Source: an uncultured delta proteobacterium (GTDB taxonomy: Bacteria; Desulfobacterota; Desulfobulbia; Desulfobulbales; Desulfocapsaceae). From it: a DNA stretch of 64,000 bases. Positions 58,435 through 64,000 of this stretch are shown here, one piece after another (positions within the stretch are counted from its first letter, which is position 1; each line of letters begins with the position of its first letter). The notes beneath the pieces are model-generated. The model searched no databases and was not told the DNA's origin. It saw only the letters and a program-made list of their open reading frames with translations. The translations under genes were made by a program, and so were the position numbers. The stretch is taken from assembly GCA_903875445.1 (NCBI GenBank), contig CAIQWD010000116.1:62001-126000 (forward strand), written 5' to 3'.

Positions 58435-60510
58435 TCAGTTATCCTGAAGGAGCGAGATATCGCCAATCTGGAGGATTAGATCTCCCAAAACCGTTAATAG
58501 ATTGAGCCGATTCTGCCGTATTGTCTGATCTTCCGCCATAACCATTACCCCCTCAAAGAAAGCGTCAACGGGCTCCTTCATCTTCAGCATACCTTCAAGG
58601 GCTTTTATATATTCTTTGTCGGCAATGCATTTTCCCATTTCCGCACGCACTTCCAGATAGAGATTGTAGAGATTCTTTTCCGTTTGCTGTTCAAAGAGGC
58701 TGACGTTCACCGTTGTTTCCCGGTTATTCTTGATTATGTTCTTCACTCTTTTGTATGAAGCGGCAAGCACCTTGAACGCCGGTTCTTCGCGAAGCTTGCG
58801 AATAGCATTGATGCGCAGCAGACAATCGTTAATATCGTCAAAGTTCACGGAAACAGCTGCCTCGACCACCTCGGCTGCCAGGCCGCGACTGATGCAGTCA
58901 TTGGCAAACCGTCCCTTAATGAAATTGACAACGGCGACAACCGTGTCATTGCCACCCGCCACCTTATTGCCATACAGGGCAAGGGCCTTGTGGACGATTT
59001 CATGCAGCGAAAAGGAGTAACCCTTCCCCTCTATAATATGCAGAATGGCCAGGGAAATACGCCTCAAGCCAAAGGGATCGGTGGTTCCGGTAGGCACTTG
59101 ACCAATTCCAAAACATCCGGCCAAGGTGTCGAATCGGTCGGCCAGAGCAAGCAAGGCCCCAAGATCGGTCGAGGGAATCTCAGCCCCGGCCCGCCTTGGC
59201 ATATAATGTTCAGTAATTGCCGTGGCGACACTTTTTGTCTCACCATCGTACAAGGCATAGGCTCCACCCATTATCCCCTGCAGAGTCGGAAATTCCCCCA
59301 CCATATTTGATAACAGGTCTGCCTTACAAAGAAACGCCGCCCGACAGCCATCGCCCGCTAAAGCCGGGTCGACCTTATCCGCCAGGGTTTTGACCAGTTT
59401 CACCAGTCTCTCTTTTTTTTCCAACATGGTTCCGAGTTTTGCCTGAAAGATAATGCCGTTCAGGTTGGTCGTGCGGTCTTCAAGGCGAATTTCTCGGTCA
59501 GTATTGAAGAAGAATAAGGCGTCTTCCAGTCTTGCCCGCAAAACACGCTGATGGCCTTTACGGGTAATGGCGGTGTCATTCACTTTGGTATTATTGACGG
59601 CAACAAAGCCCGGCAGTAATTGACCCGAGGAATTAACCACCGGGAAATATTTCTGATGCTCACGCATCGAGGTAATAAGTACTTCGGCCGGAAGTTGCAA
59701 AAATTTCTCGTCAAATAACCCGCAAATGCCGTATGGCATTTCAACGAGATTGGTAACTGTATCAACCAGGGCTTCATCAATTGCTACATGGCCATCCTCC
59801 AAATCAGAAGCTTGAGCAACGGCTTGCTTGATTTCCGATACCACCCGCGCTCTTCTCTTGACGGGATCAACCAGCACGAATCGAGCAGCCAATTGCTGCT
59901 CATAAGTTGCAAGAGAGTCAACCAGGAAACGTTCCTTGGCAAGAAACCTGTGCCCACCACTGCTGTTCGAGGTTTCGATTCCCTCATGAGTGAATCGTAT
60001 CACCTCGTCACCAAAAATTGCCGCCAGCCACTGAATGGGTCTGGCGAAAGCGTGACGGTTATCACCCCAACGCATCGATTTGGGAAACGACAGATCAAGA
60101 ATCAAGCCGTGCAAAAGTGCCGGCAACAGTGTTGCGGTTGCTACACCTTTTTGCTGCCGCAGCAGCATAAGGTATTCGCCCTTTGGAGTAGAAACCACCC
60201 GCAAATCACCGACATCCGCACCCTTGGATTTGGCGAATCCTTCTGCCGCCTTCGTCGCTTTTCCATTGGCATCAAAGCCGGCATTCTTTGACGGGCCAAG
60301 CAGTTCTTCGGTGATATCTTCCTGTTTCTCGGCAACATCTTTGACCATAAGTGTGAGACGCCTTGGCGTTCCCATGACCGTCGGAGAGCCACAAGCAATC
60401 TTCAGTTCCGACGCCTTCTCGGCGAACCTGTTTCGCAAATGAGTAAGCGCCGGTTCAAGAAAACTTGCCGGTATCTCTTCCATTCCAATTTCAAAGAGTA
60501 GATCTCGCAT
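58435..60510 (-). CDS. glyS: Glycyl-tRNA synthetase beta subunit
   Basis: LLFEIGMEEIPASFLEPAL, LVEMPYGICGLFDEKFLQLPAEVLITSMREHQKYFPV, DPFGLRR. Confidence 0.97.
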   Translation of the reverse strand: MRDLLFEIGMEEIPASFLEPALTHLRNRFAEKASELKIACGSPTVMGTPRRLTLMVKDVAEKQEDITEELLGPSKNAGFDANGKATKAAEGFAKSKGADVGDLRVVSTPKGEYLMLLRQQKGVATATLLPALLHGLILDLSFPKSMRWGDNRHAFARPIQWLAAIFGDEVIRFTHEGIETSNSSGGHRFLAKERFLVDSLATYEQQLAARFVLVDPVKRRARVVSEIKQAVAQASDLEDGHVAIDEALVDTVTNLVEMPYGICGLFDEKFLQLPAEVLITSMREHQKYFPVVNSSGQLLPGFVAVNNTKVNDTAITRKGHQRVLRARLEDALFFFNTDREIRLEDRTTNLNGIIFQAKLGTMLEKKERLVKLVKTLADKVDPALAGDGCRAAFLCKADLLSNMVGEFPTLQGIMGGAYALYDGETKSVATAITEHYMPRRAGAEIPSTDLGALLALADRFDTLAGCFGIGQVPTGTTDPFGLRRISLAILHIIEGKGYSFSLHEIVHKALALYGNKVAGGNDTVVAVVNFIKGRFANDCISRGLAAEVVEAAVSVNFDDINDCLLRINAIRKLREEPAFKVLAASYKRVKNIIKNNRETTVNVSLFEQQTEKNLYNLYLEVRAEMGKCIADKEYIKALEGMLKMKEPVDAFFEGVMVMAEDQTIRQNRLNLLTVLGDLILQIGDISLLQDN

Positions 60511-60552
60511 GAGAATATGTTGTAAAAAGGTTTATTGGTAATAAACGCCGGC

Positions 60553-61278
60553 CTAACAGGATTCCATGGCTGCAAAAGTTGAACATTCATCCCCGAAGTT
60601 ATGAATGCGCACTGAAAACCACTTGACAGCCTGTATTTTCTCAAGAAGCCCCCCGACTCTCCTGGTAAGTGCTTCAACTGAAAGAACTTTTCGGTCTTTC
60701 GCGGCAAGGCTCCCCAATTCTTCTTCCACCGCTTCTTCGATGAGCAGAATTATATCTTCAATCCAATAAAACTGACGAAATCGCAAGCTCACTTCGGCTT
60801 TTCCCCATCTCCCCAGAGATCCGGGCAGTCGATGCGGTGTTTTGTCGGCTATAGGCAGACTGATCGGCACCTCAACACTGAGCTTCAGATCATCGTCTTT
60901 TTCCAGGGAACCATGCATCTGACAGCGATAATGCGCCAGGTGTCCCGCTTCACCGTTCCTTGCCTTGTGAAGAAAATAGGGGAAGTCAATTTCCAAATGG
61001 GAGGCTTCGGCCTCAAGACGATCCTTCATTTTGCCAAGGACCATGTGAAAGCTTTTTACATCAATTTCCCCGTGAAATTCGTTGAGTATCTCAACAAATC
61101 TGCTCATATGCGTACCCTTGAATTTGTGCGGCAAATTGACATACATATTCACCGTGGCCACGGTGTGTTGTCTCTTTTGCGCCTTGTCACGCACAGTGAT
61201 CGGGTAGGAAATGGTCTTGACGCCGACTTTCTTGATGTTGATTTTCCGGCTATCGCGTTGACTTTGAATATCTTTCAT
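60553..61278 (-). CDS. folE2: GTP cyclohydrolase FolE2 (type IB)
   Basis: KVGVKTISYPITVRDKAQKRQHTVATVNMYVNLPHKFKGTHMSRFVEIL; start either MHRMKD or MKD. Confidence 0.93.
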   Translation of the reverse strand: MKDIQSQRDSRKINIKKVGVKTISYPITVRDKAQKRQHTVATVNMYVNLPHKFKGTHMSRFVEILNEFHGEIDVKSFHMVLGKMKDRLEAEASHLEIDFPYFLHKARNGEAGHLAHYRCQMHGSLEKDDDLKLSVEVPISLPIADKTPHRLPGSLGRWGKAEVSLRFRQFYWIEDIILLIEEAVEEELGSLAAKDRKVLSVEALTRRVGGLLEKIQAVKWFSVRIHNFGDECSTFAAMESC

Positions 61279-61361
61279 TCGATGCAAACCACAATATCCT
61301 GCTTTTTCCGGGATACAGTCAAAAGGGAGGTAACTGCAAATTGGCCAAGGATGAAAAACTT

Positions 61362-61718
61362 CTAAGCCTCTTTTAAGAGCCGCCGAACAGTACCTTTGAG
61401 ATCGTCAAGATTGCCCGATTTGACGACGTATTCATCGGAGGCCCAAGTGCCGAGATCACGTTTGAACCCCTGGTAGGCACTGCTGAGAATAACCGGTACC
61501 GAAGGGTTGAGCATCTTCATTTGGCGAAGGACTTCAACACCGTTCAGACCGGGCATTTGAATATCAAGAATGACCAAATCCGGATTCTCTTCCTTGAATT
61601 TATCAAGACCGCTTTGACCATCCATGGCAGATATTACCTGATAACCATCCCCTTCGAACTCTTCGCGGTAGACCATCTGAATTGCTTCTTCATCATCGAC
61701 CAGGAGCAGCTTTTTCAC
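61362..61718 (-). CDS. Single-domain response regulator (CheY-like)
   Basis: KKLLLVDDEEAIQMVYREEFEGDGYQV, LVILDIQMPGLNGVEVL; likely GTG start at 61718. Confidence 0.9.
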   Translation of the reverse strand: MKKLLLVDDEEAIQMVYREEFEGDGYQVISAMDGQSGLDKFKEENPDLVILDIQMPGLNGVEVLRQMKMLNPSVPVILSSAYQGFKRDLGTWASDEYVVKSGNLDDLKGTVRRLLKEA

Positions 61719-61731
61719 CGTTTCCTCCTTT

Positions 61732-62736
61732 TCAAGATATCGGCAGAGATTCACGTAAAAATAATGCAGCCTCTTCCGGTGGCAAAGGGTTGATATAAAA
61801 ACCGGATCCCCACTCAAAACCCGCTATGGATGTCAATTTAGGCACAATTTCAAAATGCCAGTGGAAATACTCAAGCCCACCCGAACGAAGTGGATCGGTA
61901 TGAAGCACATAATTATAAGGAACATTGGGAATGCATTTACAGAGTCTTTGCAGGGATTCGGAGAAAAGTTCCGCCAAGGCATGAAGTTCACCGTCATCTT
62001 GCGCATAAAACGTTGAAGAATGGCGTTTTGGCAAGATCCACATCTCAAAAGGTGTTCGCGGCGCAAACGGTATTATGGTGATAAATCGATCATTTTGACA
62101 GACGATCCGTTCTTTTTGCTGGATCTCCTGGCGAATAATATCACAGAATATGCATCGTTCCTTGTACTTAAAATGAGACCGCGCACCTTCAAGTTCCGAG
62201 ACAATCATCCGCGGCAGAATTGGCAAGGCTATAAGTTGGGAGTGAGAGTGTTCCAGCGATGCCCCAGCCGCCCGACCATGGTTCTTGAAGACCATGACAT
62301 ATTTAAAACGTTGATCTTTTTCAAGATCAATAATTCTCTCTTTATAGGCCTTGAAGACCAAGGCAATTTCCGTCGGGGTAAAATCGGCAAAATTATGGTC
62401 GTGGTTGGGGGTCTCGATGATCACCTCATGAGCGCCGATGCCGTTCATACGATCATAGAGTCCTAATCCCTCTTTTGAGAGTTCACCTTCGATGATCAGT
62501 GCCGGAAATTTATTGGGCACCACCCTTACGTTCCACCCAGTCCCATTGGCCGGCTGCCCGCCATACCGGAAAGCCAGAACCTCCGGGGGGGTAAAAGATT
62601 CATTGCCCGGACAAAGAGGACAAAAGCCGCCAAGCCCGGTTGCAACCTCAACCGGGAAGTCAGTGGGCCTTTTCCTTCTCTCCTTGGAAATGATTATCCA
62701 TCGTCCGAGGACAGGGTCTTTGCGTAATTCCGGCAT
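61732..62736 (-). CDS. galT: Galactose-1-phosphate uridylyltransferase
   Basis: RKDPVLGRWIIISKERRKRPTDF, HSHSQLIALP, YFHWHFEIVPKL. Confidence 0.95.
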   Translation of the reverse strand: MPELRKDPVLGRWIIISKERRKRPTDFPVEVATGLGGFCPLCPGNESFTPPEVLAFRYGGQPANGTGWNVRVVPNKFPALIIEGELSKEGLGLYDRMNGIGAHEVIIETPNHDHNFADFTPTEIALVFKAYKERIIDLEKDQRFKYVMVFKNHGRAAGASLEHSHSQLIALPILPRMIVSELEGARSHFKYKERCIFCDIIRQEIQQKERIVCQNDRFITIIPFAPRTPFEMWILPKRHSSTFYAQDDGELHALAELFSESLQRLCKCIPNVPYNYVLHTDPLRSGGLEYFHWHFEIVPKLTSIAGFEWGSGFYINPLPPEEAALFLRESLPIS

Positions 62737-62742
62737 ACGGAT

Positions 62743-63105
62743 TTATTGTCCCACGGATTTTTCTCGAGTTTCCTGGATGGTTTTGCAATCAATGCACAAG
62801 GTGGTTACCGGTCTCGCCTCCAAGCGTTTCAGCCCGATTTCTTCACCACAATCTTCGCAAACCCCATAACTCCCCTCATCAATTCGGGCAATGGCCTCGT
62901 CGATTTTTGTCAGGAGTTTCCGCTCCCTGTCGCGGATTCTCAGCTCGAAGCTTCTTCCCGATTCCAAGGTGGCTCTGTCGTTTGGGTCAGGCACATTGGT
63001 GGTCTGATCGGTCATCTCCGTCATGGTTTTTCCGGCATCCGTCAGAATTTCCTGCTTTTTCAGCAAGAGCTGCGTCCGAAACAGTTCGAGTTGCGTTTTG
63101 TCCAT
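62743..63105 (-). CDS. dksA: DksA/TraR family zinc finger regulator
   Basis: YGVCEDCGEEIGLKRLEARPVTTLCIDCK. Confidence 0.94.
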   Translation of the reverse strand: MDKTQLELFRTQLLLKKQEILTDAGKTMTEMTDQTTNVPDPNDRATLESGRSFELRIRDRERKLLTKIDEAIARIDEGSYGVCEDCGEEIGLKRLEARPVTTLCIDCKTIQETREKSVGQ

Positions 63106-63153
63106 AGAAAATCTCCTTCATACACTTAAATATCACTCAAATACCATCCGGAG

Positions 63154-63648
63154 TCAACTACTCCGAACGTAGGTACCACTTTTTCCACCGGTCTTCTTGA
63201 GAAGGCGAATATTACTGATAACCATCGATTTATCAACAGCTTTACACATATCGTAAATAGTTAAGGCAGCAATGGAAACAGCCGTAAGAGCCTCCATTTC
63301 CACGCCGGTTTTTCCGCTGATACCGACTGTTGCAAAGATATCGATGGAAGAATCCTCGGAACAAAGTGCAAAGGAAATATCGACCTTAGTGATCAGCAGC
63401 GGATGGGTCAAGGGAATAAGCGCATCAACCTTTTTTGCTGCCATGATACCGGCGACCCTGGCTATCCCCAGGACATCCCCCTTGGCCATTGAACCGCTTT
63501 TCACAAGATCAAAAGCCTGCTCAGACATTTTAATATTGCCGGAGGCCTCAGCAACACGTACGGTTTCAGTCTTCCCGCTGACATCCACCATCCGGGCATT
63601 GCCTTCTGTATCAAAATGTGTAAGGACTGCCTTATTTTCGTCGGCCAT
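63154..63648 (-). CDS. moaC: Cyclic pyranopterin monophosphate synthase
   Basis: [55 protein letters not shown]. Confidence 0.97.
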   Translation of the reverse strand: MADENKAVLTHFDTEGNARMVDVSGKTETVRVAEASGNIKMSEQAFDLVKSGSMAKGDVLGIARVAGIMAAKKVDALIPLTHPLLITKVDISFALCSEDSSIDIFATVGISGKTGVEMEALTAVSIAALTIYDMCKAVDKSMVISNIRLLKKTGGKSGTYVRSS

Positions 63649-63668
63649 CTTTATCAGTTTCCAAAAAC

Positions 63669-64000
63669 TCAGTTTTTACCAAGCACCTCATTAAACAGCT
63701 TTTTGAAAAACCCCTCTTCCTCCTGGTGCTGACCATGCTTTATGCTCAGTGTGTCGAATTCCCGCAACATCTTTTTTTGTTCCTCGCACAGATTGGTTGG
63801 CGTTAATACCTGAAGCTCAACTACCATGTCGCCTCTGGATCGTCCGCGCAGATTGGGAACCCCTTCATTACGCAAGGTAAAGAGTTCGCCGGACTGACTT
63901 CCGGCAGGTATATCAAGAGTTTTTTTACCATGCACGGTCGGGATTTCGACAGTCGTGCCAAGAGCGGCTTTAGCCATGGAAACCGGATACCGGCAATAAA
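63669..64000 (-). CDS. dnaJ: Chaperone DnaJ, C-terminal part (truncated by window edge)
   Basis: [59 protein letters not shown]; frame open to the window end. Confidence 0.92.
   Translation of the reverse strand, partial: YCRYPVSMAKAALGTTVEIPTVHGKKTLDIPAGSQSGELFTLRNEGVPNLRGRSRGDMVVELQVLTPTNLCEEQKKMLREFDTLSIKHGQHQEEEGFFKKLFNEVLGKN

Noticed and set aside
1-64000. CRISPR arrays, IS elements, prophage, tRNA or rRNA genes
   Set aside because: No regularly spaced repeats, transposase or integrase motifs, or tRNA-like GTTCRANNC contexts were seen by eye; a tRNAscan/CRISPR search was not possible.

Overview
This 64 kb window looks like a stable chromosomal segment of an anaerobic Desulfobulbales/Desulfobacterota-type bacterium. 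That lineage call is an inference from tetraheme cytochrome c3, DapL, a DUF39 homocysteine-biosynthesis protein and a system II cytochrome c maturation operon. Gene density is high. I found no rRNA, tRNA, CRISPR array, prophage or IS element. Main blocks: pepN, dapL, ispH and usp; a DctP/Q/M TRAP transporter with a DctB/DctD-type two-component system whose kinase is split into two ORFs; a fused hisHF; DUF39 next to larE; pheA, moaA, tsaD, rsmA, nadA; a DUF3524/queuosine-mannosyltransferase-like gene; coaBC; an exopolysaccharide glycosyltransferase cluster next to a PEP-CTERM protein; ileS-lspA-fabD-bioB-A-F-G-C-D; ftsEX-envC-ctpA; era; an RNB exoribonuclease; a divergent diadenylate-cyclase-like (DAC) protein; resB-ccsA-cytochrome c3; glyS, folE2, galT, dksA, moaC and the 3' part of dnaJ. 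The observations most worth follow-up are: (1) a DAC-like protein with the DGA motif kept but the RHR motif changed to RYN; (2) a single-cysteine PEP-CTERM protein with a putative Cys-Gln thioester domain behind a strong sigma-54-like promoter; (3) divergent sigma-54-like promoters for usp and the TRAP operon sharing palindromic candidate enhancers; (4) the dctB split at AAAAAGGAGGATAATG; (5) the DUF39-larE pairing; (6) the fused hisHF. All functional calls come from reading the sequence by eye; no database search was run.
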